Shown in pieces: positions 16,131 to 25,198 of a DNA stretch of 64,000 nt. Position 1 is the first letter of the stretch. Each line of letters begins with the position of its first letter. This stretch comes from Pseudochelatococcus contaminans (lineage in GTDB: Bacteria > Pseudomonadota > Alphaproteobacteria > Rhizobiales > Beijerinckiaceae), in contig NZ_JACICC010000002.1 in the NCBI RefSeq assembly GCF_014195635.1, positions 1 through 64,000 of the forward strand, written 5' to 3'. The notes beneath the pieces were generated by a model, which did not search any database, was not told the origin of the DNA, and saw nothing but the letters and a program-made list of their open reading frames with translations. A program made the position numbers and the translations under genes.

Positions 16131-16866
16131 CGGGCTCCGGGTAGCATCTGCAATTTGGGAGCGCGCCGGCATGCCCCACCATGCCGTCCAACTCCGGCAG
16201 CTCGCTCCACCTCACAAATTTTCCATTCATCGCCTTGTGAGATGGCCGGACGTCGCTATCACCGGACGTGCGCCAGATATAGCCATCGCTCCCGACATAC
16301 TCCGCTCTTGCCTGTGTCAATAGCGTAGCCGTGCGCGATACCTCAGTGCGGGCGATCATGTTGGCCCGGCTAGCGGTCACGTCGCCTGCCTCCATGATCT
16401 TCTTCGCGATCTCGCTCGCTCGCGTGCCCTGCGTAATGCCCTCGATCGTAAGATCATGGACGCGCTGGGCGGCCTCAGAGGGCAGGCTCGTAATCAGCCG
16501 CACCTGCTCAGCCATCCGCGCTCGCATCACTTCTCCGGTAGGAGCGTTTGCGATTTCGTGTCGCAGAGCCCGCCCCATTTTGCGGGACACCTGCATCCAC
16601 CGCCGCTTATCGTGAGCCTCAACCTCCAAAACCATGCGGCGCGCTACAGATTCCGCCCATCCGCCAATTGTGCCGGAGTAACGCGTGAGAGCGCCTTCAA
16701 TGGCGGGGATTTGTGCGGGGTTTCCGGCATCAAATCCTGAAACAATGACATCTACCGCCCGAGCAACCCCGCGCAGTTTTTGAGCGTACTCATTTTCAAT
16801 GCGCCGCGATGCCCTCCAGGCGCTCTTACTCGATTGCGGCGCCCGGTCGATAGTCACCGGCGTCAT
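16114..16866 (-). CDS. MuF-like head morphogenesis protein
   Basis: 250 residues from ATG 16,866 (MTPVTIDRAPQSSK); an in-frame ATG 14 codons upstream is an alternative. The C-terminal half carries the Phage Mu F signature (ASEIAKKIMEAGDVTASRAN, MIARTEVSRTATLLTQARAE, GYIWRTSGDSDVRPSHKAMN, HAGALPNCRCYPEPV). MuF proteins are minor head proteins, often packaged with the DNA. It overlaps the portal gene by about 40 bases and the convergent ribbon-helix-helix gene by 17. Confidence 0.85.
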   Translation of the reverse strand: MTPVTIDRAPQSSKSAWRASRRIENEYAQKLRGVARAVDVIVSGFDAGNPAQIPAIEGALTRYSGTIGGWAESVARRMVLEVEAHDKRRWMQVSRKMGRALRHEIANAPTGEVMRARMAEQVRLITSLPSEAAQRVHDLTIEGITQGTRASEIAKKIMEAGDVTASRANMIARTEVSRTATLLTQARAEYVGSDGYIWRTSGDSDVRPSHKAMNGKFVRWSELPELDGMVGHAGALPNCRCYPEPVIPDD

Positions 16867-18283
16867 CGCCAGCTTCGGCAGCGTCAGGCCCTGGCAATGC
16901 TGGCACATCCTCGTAGCCCCCCTCTCTCGGGAGCGGGTCGTTCTCCGCCTCCGCTATATCTTCGCCGGTGATGTTGTCCCAAACGCCTGAGACGTCCGCA
17001 GACTGCTTCAGCTCCTTCAGGGCAGTAGCGCGGCTTACCAGACCTGCATCAGCGGCCTGCACCACCGCTCCTGTGACACCTACAGCAATCGTGGCGCGCT
17101 CTGTTTCGGACATCTGCCAGAGCGAATTGAACTTGAAATTCATGTCCTTCGGCGGAGAGTTGCCGATGTCCGATCGGTAAATCAGAGCAAGAAGCTTGAC
17201 GATGCCGGCCCGAAGCTTCGCTTCCTGCTGCTGCGCGATCATGTCGTAATAGTTGCGGATGTCCGCGTCGCCTGTCGCGTTTAACCCGGCAGGGGATTGC
17301 CCAAACAGCCGCACCAGCGGAATTTGCAGCGCACCGGAAATCTGCTGGGCGAACTGAAGGAGAACATCCGACAAGCCGGAAAACGTGTAGCTGTGCGCCT
17401 GAAAATTGTCCTTCGCGTCTAGCAGCGTCAGTCCCTCATTGGACTGCATCAGCCGGACCATCTCGAACATGCGGGTCAGCGCCTGTTCGCCCGGCCCGCC
17501 GGCGGCGAGGATTTCCCGCAGCCCGTCCACTGACACCGTGCGCAGGTGTGCCTTGTACACGAGTTGCGCCACGCCCTGCGTCGAGCTGTCGAAGGCGAGC
17601 AGCCTGTCATACAATCGCTCGACGATACTCAGGCCCCAGCCGTATTCCGCCACACGCTGCCAATACGGCAGGTCGACACCCTCCATGCGGATCACACGGC
17701 TGTAGTGCACACGCTTACCGCGCAGCGCCGGAGCGCTGATCATGACATCGTAATATTTTGGCCGCCCGAGATCGGGGCCGTAATCCTCAATGACATCATC
17801 CAGGGCCGGAACCACAGTCCATCGGTCAAGAACGAGAAGACCCTTGAACTGTCCCCTGGACACCGTCTCAACCCGGAGTGGCGTTGATACGTCCTGACCC
17901 TCAACCAGAATGACCGCGATAGCGCCGCCGTACAGTCGGGACCATTTGATCGTGTCGTTTAGCGCCTGCCAGATGGCGCGCTTCTCAAACCCAGCTTGCA
18001 CGACATCAATGTCTTCAGGGCTTATGGACGACGTGATGTCGATGCCGGCGCGCGTCATGTCCTCCGCGACGCAATCGACAGCCTGACCGACAATCCAAGA
18101 GCCGCGGTACATCCATTCGAGTTGGGCGCGCTGCCGGGTAATAGCATTCTGAGCATAGGTGCCGCCGGATGCGATATTGTTCGTGCCGATGCCAAGCTTG
18201 GCCGCGACGTTCTGGAAAGAGTCCGTCGTCTGATGCCTGGGCGCACCGGTGCCGGCGCGCTTCCGATTTTGTCTGCGCGCCAT
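16826..18283 (-). CDS. Portal protein (DUF1073)
   Basis: 485 residues from ATG 18,283 (MARRQNRKRAGTGAP). Motifs GSWIVGQAVDCVAEDMTRAG, WSRLYGGAIAVILVEGQD, GWGLSIVERLYDRLLAFDSS and IPLVRLFGQSPAGLNATGD are typical of DUF1073 portal proteins, the dodecameric ring through which DNA is pumped. The C-terminal tail is acidic and probably disordered. It follows the large terminase on the same strand. Confidence 0.9.
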   Translation of the reverse strand: MARRQNRKRAGTGAPRHQTTDSFQNVAAKLGIGTNNIASGGTYAQNAITRQRAQLEWMYRGSWIVGQAVDCVAEDMTRAGIDITSSISPEDIDVVQAGFEKRAIWQALNDTIKWSRLYGGAIAVILVEGQDVSTPLRVETVSRGQFKGLLVLDRWTVVPALDDVIEDYGPDLGRPKYYDVMISAPALRGKRVHYSRVIRMEGVDLPYWQRVAEYGWGLSIVERLYDRLLAFDSSTQGVAQLVYKAHLRTVSVDGLREILAAGGPGEQALTRMFEMVRLMQSNEGLTLLDAKDNFQAHSYTFSGLSDVLLQFAQQISGALQIPLVRLFGQSPAGLNATGDADIRNYYDMIAQQQEAKLRAGIVKLLALIYRSDIGNSPPKDMNFKFNSLWQMSETERATIAVGVTGAVVQAADAGLVSRATALKELKQSADVSGVWDNITGEDIAEAENDPLPREGGYEDVPALPGPDAAEAGDDAGDYRPGAAIE

Positions 18284-18305
18284 GCTTATCAACCTGTTGT
18301 ATTGC

Positions 18306-19814
18306 TTAGTCTGCGAAGGCTAGCGCGAGAATCTCTGCCGCCGTCCCGCCGCCGCACATCTCGACCACGGCGTCTATGAAAGGATCGATCTGGTCATCGT
18401 GTGTTCCATCCGGGAATGACGCGTATTCGGCATCAAACACTGGCCGCCACGGCGCGCTTTTGGGGACCGACACCAGACCTGCCGCCACTGATGGCACGGC
18501 GTCTAGCGCTCGGGTGTACTTGTCTTTCTCACGCTGAAGCGCCGTGACCGGGATGGCCTTGCGACTCAAGGTCTGGATCAGCCCTGTGCCGGACACCTTG
18601 TCCTCGACCACCATATTGCGCAGGTGGCCATAATCCGCAGCACTCAGACCCTTAGCCTTAGCCCAGAATGCCAACGCCGTCGCCTCAAGCTCAGGCGCCT
18701 CAAACCGCCCGCGAGCCAAATCGATCAGGTATGCTCGACCATCATACCCCGCGCCCCAATGCTCAAAAACAGAATAGTCGTTCCGTTCTTTCGTCTTTTG
18801 CGCCGTATCGACATAGATCGCCCGCCACTTCAGTCGCGGCAGGTCATCATACTCATTCAGCCATTCAGCCTTGAACAAATTGCCACCAGAAACAACCGGG
18901 TCTTGCATATATTGGCTGGCAAACTCTTGCGCGTGCAAACGCAGGATGCCGATCTGTGCAGCGTCGTGCTTCTTCTCCCACAATGGCCCCGAAGAAAGAT
19001 CATGCGGGATCATGACTGCCTTCGGGTGCACCTGTGCGCATTCATCGTCGATCCAAACCGGCAACTTCAGAACGTGCCATTCCTCACCCGACGTCTCCAG
19101 CAGATGCGCTACGAAGTCATCGACGTGCAGCCGTTGCATGATCACGATGACCGGCACGCTTTCGTCTGCAAGGCGGCTTTTGAATGTATTCTGCCAACGG
19201 TTGTTGATGAATTTCCGCGTCGTGTCGCTGGAAACATCATCCGGCTTTTGAGGGTCATCAATAATGAGTGCGCCAGTGAACCTCCATGGCTCACCTTCTT
19301 CAAGCATCCTTCCAGCTCGGAAGCCGGTGATCGGCTCGCCTGACGCCGCAGCGCGGACATGGCCGCCAGCAGTCGTGCGCCACAATCCCTTTGCCGACGT
19401 GTCTGCCCTGAGCGCCACAGGCCATAGCGCCTGATACCCCTCCAGCGCGATAACGTCACGCGCCTTCGCCGAATTGTCCAGTGCAAGTGCCTGCGCGTAG
19501 CTTGCGTGGATGAACCGCGCGCCATGGTTAATCGCAAACCCCCGCGCCATGAAGTTCACGACGGCCAGCTCTGTTTTCGAGTAGCCGGGCGGCACATTGA
19601 TGATCAAGCGCTTGATCTCGCCAGCATATACCCTGTCGAGAGCACGGCACATCACGCGATGGTGCCCGCCAATAGAAAACGCCTGTCCTTGCGCCTCTTG
19701 GAAAAAAGCCTCAGTAAACGCCAAGTGCGACCGCCCTAGGCGCCGCCGCTCACTTTCCTTCTCGATCTCGCTCAGCGGCGGAAGCGAGAACTCGGCATGC
19801 CTCAAGTTCTTCAT
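18306..19814 (-). CDS. Terminase large subunit
   Basis: 502 residues. Walker A-like VPPGYSKTE (about residue 74), Walker B ALIIDDP (about 182), nuclease-domain acidic residues in IYVDTAQK (about 333) and a terminal THDDQIDPFIDAV motif. This ATPase-nuclease cuts concatemeric DNA and drives packaging through the portal. Its start overlaps the terminase small subunit gene by about 65 bases. Confidence 0.95.
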   Translation of the reverse strand: MKNLRHAEFSLPPLSEIEKESERRRLGRSHLAFTEAFFQEAQGQAFSIGGHHRVMCRALDRVYAGEIKRLIINVPPGYSKTELAVVNFMARGFAINHGARFIHASYAQALALDNSAKARDVIALEGYQALWPVALRADTSAKGLWRTTAGGHVRAAASGEPITGFRAGRMLEEGEPWRFTGALIIDDPQKPDDVSSDTTRKFINNRWQNTFKSRLADESVPVIVIMQRLHVDDFVAHLLETSGEEWHVLKLPVWIDDECAQVHPKAVMIPHDLSSGPLWEKKHDAAQIGILRLHAQEFASQYMQDPVVSGGNLFKAEWLNEYDDLPRLKWRAIYVDTAQKTKERNDYSVFEHWGAGYDGRAYLIDLARGRFEAPELEATALAFWAKAKGLSAADYGHLRNMVVEDKVSGTGLIQTLSRKAIPVTALQREKDKYTRALDAVPSVAAGLVSVPKSAPWRPVFDAEYASFPDGTHDDQIDPFIDAVVEMCGGGTAAEILALAFAD

Positions 19815-20361
19815 CGCTCATCCGGGATAGATCGAACCGCACTCGCGCCGTTGGCCGGCCTGCATCGGGCGCGTCATCATCGAGGTTATGCGCCTGCCTC
19901 TCCAACGGGATAAGGCGCGCATTCACCCGCGCCAACTTTTCCAGAAGATCGCCTACGCTTTCGCGGTCCCCCAGGCAAGGGCCGTCAGGCTCGCCACCGT
20001 TGAGATAGGTAGCGAGCCTGTCCGCTATTACGCGCTTGATGCCGTGTAACTGCTCAAGGTCTCGCCTATGAGAGGTGACGACACCAAACCCCCTAGACGC
20101 AGCCGCCGCGACAACTTCGTCGTCGCTCGCGCGTTGAGGGTGCGCACCCCCTTGCGCACCGTCGCCTCTCGCAAGCCTTTCGCGCACCGCTGTGCGCACT
20201 CGCTCGGCGAGTGCCCGCTCCCACCCCTGCTCCTTGGCCTTTTTGCGGATGAAGGACTCAGAAACGCCATGCGCCCGCGCAATCTCGCGGATCGAGAGCT
20301 GACCGGCGCGATACTCGCGCTCCACTGCCTCCCAATCGATATTTCTCTTGGGAGTGCTCAT
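19750..20361 (-). CDS. Terminase small subunit
   Basis: 203 residues. The N-terminal helix-turn-helix (IDWEAVEREYRAGQLSIREI, HGVSESFIRKKAKEQGW) is typical of small terminase subunits that recognise the packaging site. A helical middle (LEQLHGIKRVIADRLATYL, SVGDLLEKLARVNARLI) would form the oligomer core, and an acidic tail contacts the large subunit. First gene of the head module. Confidence 0.85.
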   Translation of the reverse strand: MSTPKRNIDWEAVEREYRAGQLSIREIARAHGVSESFIRKKAKEQGWERALAERVRTAVRERLARGDGAQGGAHPQRASDDEVVAAAASRGFGVVTSHRRDLEQLHGIKRVIADRLATYLNGGEPDGPCLGDRESVGDLLEKLARVNARLIPLERQAHNLDDDAPDAGRPTARVRFDLSRMSDEELEACRVLASAAERDREGK

Positions 20362-20414
20362 CTCACGTCCTCATACAAAAAAGCCGCCCGGACGATGCTG
20401 GACGGTAAATGACC

Positions 20415-20490
20415 TGGACCGCGCGGCAGGACTTGCACCTGCGATGAGCAGGTTATGAGCCGGCGGGTCTGACCACTGAGCTACGCGCAG
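20415..20490 (-). tRNA. Prophage tRNA, anticodon CAT (Met or Ile2), slightly irregular
   Basis: 76 nt cloverleaf with encoded CCA. Acceptor CTGCGCG / CGCGCGG, anticodon loop CTCATAA, T-stem GCAGG / CCTGC all fit. Irregularities: a C-C mismatch in the D-stem, a C-U mismatch in the middle of the anticodon stem, and a T-loop TGCAAGT with G where position 55 is normally T. It sits 53 bases upstream of the terminase small subunit gene on the same strand. It may be functional or decaying. Confidence 0.75.
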
Positions 20491-20539
20491 GTGTCACGGA
20501 TCCAGTGTACATTCACGCTAGCAAACGGGGGGGCCGCAA

Positions 20540-20725
20540 ATGTTCATGCTTGTATTAACGACACTGCTCTTTTCGACAACGCAAGCGCCGCCCGCAATAA
20601 CATCATCGACCATCACGACAATTCCAGGATTTTCCAACTTCGAACTTTGCAGTAACGCGGCCACCCGACTGTTCATGAGTAGTCACAATGTCAGGAGAGC
20701 AGGCGTGTGCGTGCAGGTTCACTGA
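20540..20725 (+). CDS. Small exported hypothetical protein
   Basis: 61 residues. A hydrophobic N-terminus (MFMLVLTTLLFSTTQA) reads as a signal peptide, followed by TTIPGFSNFELCSNAATRLF and a terminal CVQVH; two cysteines could pair. A G-rich ribosome-binding site precedes ATG 20,540. It points against the surrounding minus-strand genes. Similar short exported proteins are common in alphaproteobacterial prophages; function unknown. Confidence 0.5.
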   Translation: MFMLVLTTLLFSTTQAPPAITSSTITTIPGFSNFELCSNAATRLFMSSHNVRRAGVCVQVH

Positions 20726-20741
20726 CGCCAGCGTATACAGT

Positions 20742-20969
20742 TCAAATCGGCAGATCGTTCAGCGTGTCCTCATCCTCATCGAGGTCGAAAGAGCCAAGTC
20801 CTATCAAGGCTCCATCGCCATGCGATACGCTTGCCTGCCTCGTCACGGATATGCCATCGGGTAAAGCGCGCTGGACAGTGACCGTTACAGTCGCATCCTC
20901 GACAGAGCCATCTACGGAGACGCGGTCATTGCCGCCCTCATCCGTGGTGAACGTGATGATCAGCGGCAT
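20742..20969 (-). CDS. Small acidic hypothetical protein
   Basis: 75 residues, strongly acidic (ending SFDLDEDEDTLNDLPI), with an alternating beta-like pattern (VDGSVEDATVTVTVQ). A GGAG ribosome-binding site lies 6 bases before ATG 20,969. It belongs to the minus-strand operon between the 209-residue gene and the tRNA. No family recognised. Confidence 0.5.
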   Translation of the reverse strand: MPLIITFTTDEGGNDRVSVDGSVEDATVTVTVQRALPDGISVTRQASVSHGDGALIGLGSFDLDEDEDTLNDLPI

Positions 20970-21084
20970 GGAAGACTCCGTGGGAATTGCGACTCTAGAA
21001 AAACAAAAACGCCTGAACTCTCGCCCAGACGCTATTATCTCACACTACCTATTTACAGGTAAATGCCACAACGAACCCCGAACG

Positions 21085-21714
21085 TCAAGTGATCGTTTCA
21101 TGAATATCCGCGTTTTCTTCTCTTGGGGCTCGAACCGCTCGCATTGGCCGATACCCGTCATCGAACGTTCGCCAGAACGTGGCCAGGGAATGTAGGCCGA
21201 CGATCAGATAGGTAATATCCTGCACGTCAACATCATCGATGACGACCCTCGTCAGCATCCGCATCACGGCACCAGAACTATCCCTTGCCGCTATTTCACC
21301 CCTTGCCGCACGCATTGCCTCCAGCACACGATCGCGCAATTCCTCATCCGAAATCGCGACACCATTCCGCACTTCATCGTCTGGTGGCGCCTCTGTATCC
21401 GGTCCAGCCTTTTCCTCGATCATCCGCGCCAGTACGCCAGACGCTGGGCGGGGCGCATCGATTACTCGCGCGTAGTCGGCCATCAGGCGCCGCCAACGCT
21501 CGCCGGCCACCACCTGCCCCTCTGTAAGGAACCCCGCCAGATATAGCCGCCCCAACGCGCTCTCTGCACGCTGGTCTTTCCGCATCTTCTCAGGCAGCCA
21601 CCGGCGATGGGGCTGCTGTGTGACCGTCTCGCGAGGATTAACCGTTGCACCGGCCGTCGAGATCCGTCCTGACGGAGTGCGCTTCGCCTGCTTACGACGC
21701 GTCTTCTTTGCCAA
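21085..21714 (-). CDS. Conserved phage hypothetical protein
   Basis: 209 residues with a very basic start (MAKKTRRKQAKRTPSGR) and a helical core (SALGRLYLAGFLTEGQVVAG, RWRRLMADYARVI). I have the impression of a family that recurs in alphaproteobacterial phages near the early/late boundary but I know no function. The basic N-terminus suggests nucleic-acid contact. It lies between SSB and the packaging genes, where a late regulator would be expected; that is only positional inference. Confidence 0.6.
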   Translation of the reverse strand: MAKKTRRKQAKRTPSGRISTAGATVNPRETVTQQPHRRWLPEKMRKDQRAESALGRLYLAGFLTEGQVVAGERWRRLMADYARVIDAPRPASGVLARMIEEKAGPDTEAPPDDEVRNGVAISDEELRDRVLEAMRAARGEIAARDSSGAVMRMLTRVVIDDVDVQDITYLIVGLHSLATFWRTFDDGYRPMRAVRAPREENADIHETIT

Positions 21715-21735
21715 AGCCCTGCCCTCCTATCAGCG

Positions 21736-22230
21736 TCATTGAGCCGCAAACGGAATATCGTCCCCGTCCACATCAGACGAATACGCCCCGCCACCACCGC
21801 CATAGCTACCAGACGTGTCACCGCCCTTCGTAGCCGCGTAATTGCCGGATGAGCTGCGTGACCCGCCGTCGTCTTCGCGCTTGCTGTCGAGTATGGCCAG
21901 TTCGCCACGGTAACGCTGGAGCACGATTTCGGTCGTGTATCGCTCCTGCCCGTCCTTATCCTGCCACTTGCGAGTCTGGAGCTGGCCTTCCAGATAGACC
22001 TTGCTGCCCTTGCGCAGGTATTGTTCTGCGACTTTGGCAAGATGTTCGTTGAAAATGACCACACGATGCCATTCGGTTCGTTCCTGACGCTCGCCGCTGT
22101 CCTTTGATCGCCAGCTCTCAGACGTGGCTACGTTCAGGCCGACAATCGGGGCGCCAGACTGCGAGCGGCGCACCTCCGGATCACGGCCCAGGTGGCCCAC
22201 GATGATGCACTTGTTCACTGATCCAGCCAT
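21736..22230 (-). CDS. ssb: Single-stranded DNA-binding protein
   Basis: 164 residues. OB-fold N-terminus ([60 protein letters not shown]), a Gly/Ser linker and the acidic tip DDIPF near the C-terminus, extended by AAQ. It protects single-stranded DNA in replication and recombination. Its ATG overlaps the upstream stop (TAATG). A phage copy, separate from the host gene. Confidence 0.93.
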   Translation of the reverse strand: MAGSVNKCIIVGHLGRDPEVRRSQSGAPIVGLNVATSESWRSKDSGERQERTEWHRVVIFNEHLAKVAEQYLRKGSKVYLEGQLQTRKWQDKDGQERYTTEIVLQRYRGELAILDSKREDDGGSRSSSGNYAATKGGDTSGSYGGGGGAYSSDVDGDDIPFAAQ

Positions 22231-23138
22231 TATGCAGCCCTCCTATCACAAGGATGAACGCCAAATTCCGCGAGGATGTTTGCCGGGATCGTGCAGCCAG
22301 GATCACCCGGCCGAGGGCCAAGGCGCGACGGCCATGTCGTCGGCTCGCGCTGCCATTCCTGGACCATGCCGCGCAGGTAGTTCAAACGTTTGCCCTCATC
22401 CACCGGGGGCGAGGCGGCGGGCTGTTTTGCAGCCCTTTCATGGGCCTCGCGGATCTGGTTATTGAAGTATTTCAGAGTGTTGACGTGAGGCTTCCGAGCC
22501 AGCGTGCTCTTGATCTCAGCAAGGATGATCGGGGGTCTGTACCCGAGATCTCGCCAAGCGCCCACGTAATCCGTGTCAGGCCGCAGGTTCATCGAGCCAG
22601 CCGCTTCAAACGCAGCCTTGATATCGATCATCAGCTGCGTCCATTCGCCAATCTCTCTCTCCGGGGCGGCAACCTTGCCCTCATCGGCAGGTGCCTCGGA
22701 GACAGGGGGTAAGGGGGGATTGTTATCTGCTTCTGTATCTGTGTCTGTATAGTTGAACACCTGTTCAACAGGTGCTGCGATTTGTCGTTGTTTTTCCTTC
22801 CTTATTTCTGCGCTTGCCTTCCCGGCCGTGGATTTGTTTTTCAACTTGTCCGCGCGATTTGATATTTCAGTCATCGCGCGTGAGTTATGAAGAGCCCCAT
22901 CGACCAGCAGAAGCTTGCCAAGATCGATCAGTCTTTCGACAACGCTTGTGAAGGTTTTGACGCGCATGCCGCAGTATGTTGCCAAGCGGGAATGATGCAG
23001 ATCGACGGGCCCGCTCTCTTCGTAGATGCGGCACAGGAGCATGGTGTAGACGCCGACCTCTTGTGGGGTTAGTCCGCGCACACCGTTCATGAAATCGGCC
23101 GGATAAAAATCGAAGTATGGAATATGCTTCTTGCTCAT
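22230..23138 (-). CDS. YdaU/DUF1376-type phage replication protein
   Basis: 302 residues from ATG 23,138 ([20 protein letters not shown]), which overlaps the upstream stop (ATGA). The first 100 residues match DUF1376 ([35 protein letters not shown]), a winged-helix-like domain in phage replication initiation proteins. The C-terminal part is helical ([20 protein letters not shown]). Together with DnaB and SSB it forms the replication block. Confidence 0.78.
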   Translation of the reverse strand: MSKKHIPYFDFYPADFMNGVRGLTPQEVGVYTMLLCRIYEESGPVDLHHSRLATYCGMRVKTFTSVVERLIDLGKLLLVDGALHNSRAMTEISNRADKLKNKSTAGKASAEIRKEKQRQIAAPVEQVFNYTDTDTEADNNPPLPPVSEAPADEGKVAAPEREIGEWTQLMIDIKAAFEAAGSMNLRPDTDYVGAWRDLGYRPPIILAEIKSTLARKPHVNTLKYFNNQIREAHERAAKQPAASPPVDEGKRLNYLRGMVQEWQREPTTWPSRLGPRPGDPGCTIPANILAEFGVHPCDRRAA

Positions 23139-23539
23139 TCCACCTCTCCGCCACCAGAAATAAGACGTAGAGGCACAACGCAACCATGTGATGCCGCAGT
23201 CTCGTTGGAGTCGTCGGTCGACATCTCCGCTTCGTTAAGTATGTCCCTGAAAAATTCATCCGCGTACTGCTCAACTGGTATGCAGGACAAAGCATTTGGA
23301 TCATCACTCATAACATGCATGAATCCATATCGAGCAAAAGTCCCCATGAAATTTTGGGCCTTTTGCTCGCTCACGCCTAGCAGGCGACCGATAAATGCAG
23401 GATCATTATCAATGGGGGAGCAAATATGGTACATGTAGTCCATAATTGTTACGAGAGCCCCGCGCTCCTCAAGTGTAAGGATTCTCCACGAGTGAAGCGT
23501 CGCCTTGTGATATCTTTTGTGCCAATCCGCCTCTGCCAT
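23135..23539 (-). CDS. Second DUF1376-like helical protein
   Basis: 134 residues from ATG 23,539 (MAEADWHKRYHKATLHSWR). LTLEERGALVTIMDYMYH, IDNDPAFIGRLLGVSEQKAQ recall the N-terminal domain of YdaU-type replication proteins, so it may be a shortened paralogue of its downstream neighbour. It begins one base after the helicase stop. Confidence 0.6.
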   Translation of the reverse strand: MAEADWHKRYHKATLHSWRILTLEERGALVTIMDYMYHICSPIDNDPAFIGRLLGVSEQKAQNFMGTFARYGFMHVMSDDPNALSCIPVEQYADEFFRDILNEAEMSTDDSNETAASHGCVVPLRLISGGGEVE

Positions 23540-23540
23540 A

Positions 23541-24980
23541 TCAAAACCCTCTCGCCAGTTGCCGCACGGCTGAGTGGCCGGGGGAGCAAAACAGCTCAAC
23601 CGTCCGCTCGCCCTCGCCATTGCGGTTCTTTGAAATGATGACTTCCAGCTTGTTCTCGGCTGCCTGGAGCTTGTCGTGCAGCTCAATGGCCTTCTCATCT
23701 GATGCTGCCGCCTTCAACTCGCGCTGGAGGTAATAGGCCGGCCGATAGAGCAGCATCACCACGTCGGCGTCGTTCTCGATATCGCCAGATTCTCGCAGGT
23801 CTGCCATCGAGGGGCGCTTGTCTTCCCTGCCCTCGACGCCGCGGTTGAGCTGGGCCAGCAGCACGATGCAAATGCCGAGCTTCTTACCGATCTCGCGCAG
23901 GCCTGTGGTGATCTCGCCTATCTCATAGACGCGGTTGCCACGATACCTGTCAGTGGCCTTGACCTGCTTCAGATAGTCGATGAAGATCACGTTGAGTTTG
24001 CGGCCCATTTTTTCGTAGCGGCGCTGCATCGCACGCGCGCGCGCCTCAACCTCGCCCACGGTGATGGATGACCGAGTATCGATGATGATCAGGCGGCCAT
24101 CCAGGACGCGCTGCGCGTCTACGATATCGTCGCACTGGTGATCCTCCAGCCGGCCTGCGCGAATATCCGAGTGCGTTGGGGAATGCTTGCTCCGATAGGC
24201 GATATCTGACAGCGCCCGCGCACCAACGGAATCATCGCTCAGCTCCAGAGAGAAAAATCCCACGCCTCCACCGCGCGGATGGTCGGGATCAGAAAGCGCG
24301 ATAGCGGACGATAACGCCACGACCGATTTTCCCATTCCCGGCCGACCAGCGATGACAATCAGTTCTCCGGGGCGGTAGCCGAGGATCATGCGGTCGAGAT
24401 CCGGAAATCCGGTTGTGACCCCCGGCTCACCGGCCTCGCCGGTTCTGATGTCCTGGACCCGGCGCACGACACTGCTGGCAATCTCACCGACAGGACGCCA
24501 TGTCCCGCCGCTCTCTGCCGTTTCAGCCCTCAGGCTGTCGAGTGCATCCCATGCCGCGGAGAGCCGGTGCTCCGCAAGGCCGCCGCCATCAATGTCGGCA
24601 TTCGATAGGGCGATGTCCTGCAACCTGCGCAGCACGTAGATATCTCTCACCACGCGCGCATAATCCGATGCTGCCAACGTCGACGTTTCATTGGTCACGC
24701 GAGCGATGTAATCCCGCATCGATATGCCGCCGATATCGGAGCCAGCATTGCGAGCGCCAATGGCCTGCATGATTTCGGATATCGAGCCCTTGCGCCCTGC
24801 CTCGCGACACTCGGAAATAGCTTCGTAAACGAACCGATGAATCGGCTCCGAGAAATAATCTGGCCGGACGATTGCCTGAACGGTCGAGTAGCTATCTGGT
24901 GACAGGATCAGAGCGCCGAGCAGCGCCTGCTCAGATGCAATAGCCTCATGCGACGACTCTTGTGATGGGGCGACGTTCAA
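23541..24980 (-). CDS. dnaB: Replicative DNA helicase, DnaB family
   Basis: 479 residues. N-terminal DnaB domain (EQALLGALILSPDSYSTVQA) and C-terminal RecA-like ATPase with Walker A GRPGMGKS (about residue 215), VIFIDYLKQV (Walker B), and CIVLLAQLNRGVE. The start is a TTG overlapping the upstream stop (TTGA). It unwinds phage DNA at the fork. About 20 residues longer than average, in the linker. Confidence 0.95.
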   Translation of the reverse strand: MNVAPSQESSHEAIASEQALLGALILSPDSYSTVQAIVRPDYFSEPIHRFVYEAISECREAGRKGSISEIMQAIGARNAGSDIGGISMRDYIARVTNETSTLAASDYARVVRDIYVLRRLQDIALSNADIDGGGLAEHRLSAAWDALDSLRAETAESGGTWRPVGEIASSVVRRVQDIRTGEAGEPGVTTGFPDLDRMILGYRPGELIVIAGRPGMGKSVVALSSAIALSDPDHPRGGGVGFFSLELSDDSVGARALSDIAYRSKHSPTHSDIRAGRLEDHQCDDIVDAQRVLDGRLIIIDTRSSITVGEVEARARAMQRRYEKMGRKLNVIFIDYLKQVKATDRYRGNRVYEIGEITTGLREIGKKLGICIVLLAQLNRGVEGREDKRPSMADLRESGDIENDADVVMLLYRPAYYLQRELKAAASDEKAIELHDKLQAAENKLEVIISKNRNGEGERTVELFCSPGHSAVRQLARGF

Positions 24981-25198
24981 CTGCGCCTCCCGATTTCAGA
25001 GGGCGCGAGAATGCGCAGGGTGACCGGATCGCGCGGCGAGCGGCGTTCAACAGGCAGTATCGTTTCGCAATAGACCGCGAACAGCCGGCGAGCGCGCTGG
25101 GCATCCTGCCTGTCGCCGGTATAAATGGCGCGCTCCCTCGCCTCAAGGAACGCCCTGTAGGCTATATCCTCAGCGGACTCGAAAGGAACTACACTCAC
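24977..25198 (-). CDS. Small hypothetical protein
   Basis: 73 residues from GTG 25,198 (SVVPFESAEDIAYRAFLEAR), overlapping the methylase stop as GTGA and in turn overlapped by the helicase start. Helical and basic, with no recognised family. Tight coupling to its neighbours supports a real gene. Confidence 0.6.
   Translation of the reverse strand: MSVVPFESAEDIAYRAFLEARERAIYTGDRQDAQRARRLFAVYCETILPVERRSPRDPVTLRILAPSEIGRRS

Noticed and set aside
20707-21195. 162-residue plus-strand frame
   Set aside because: Covers two minus-strand genes and lacks a ribosome-binding site; the minus-strand frames have better start signals.
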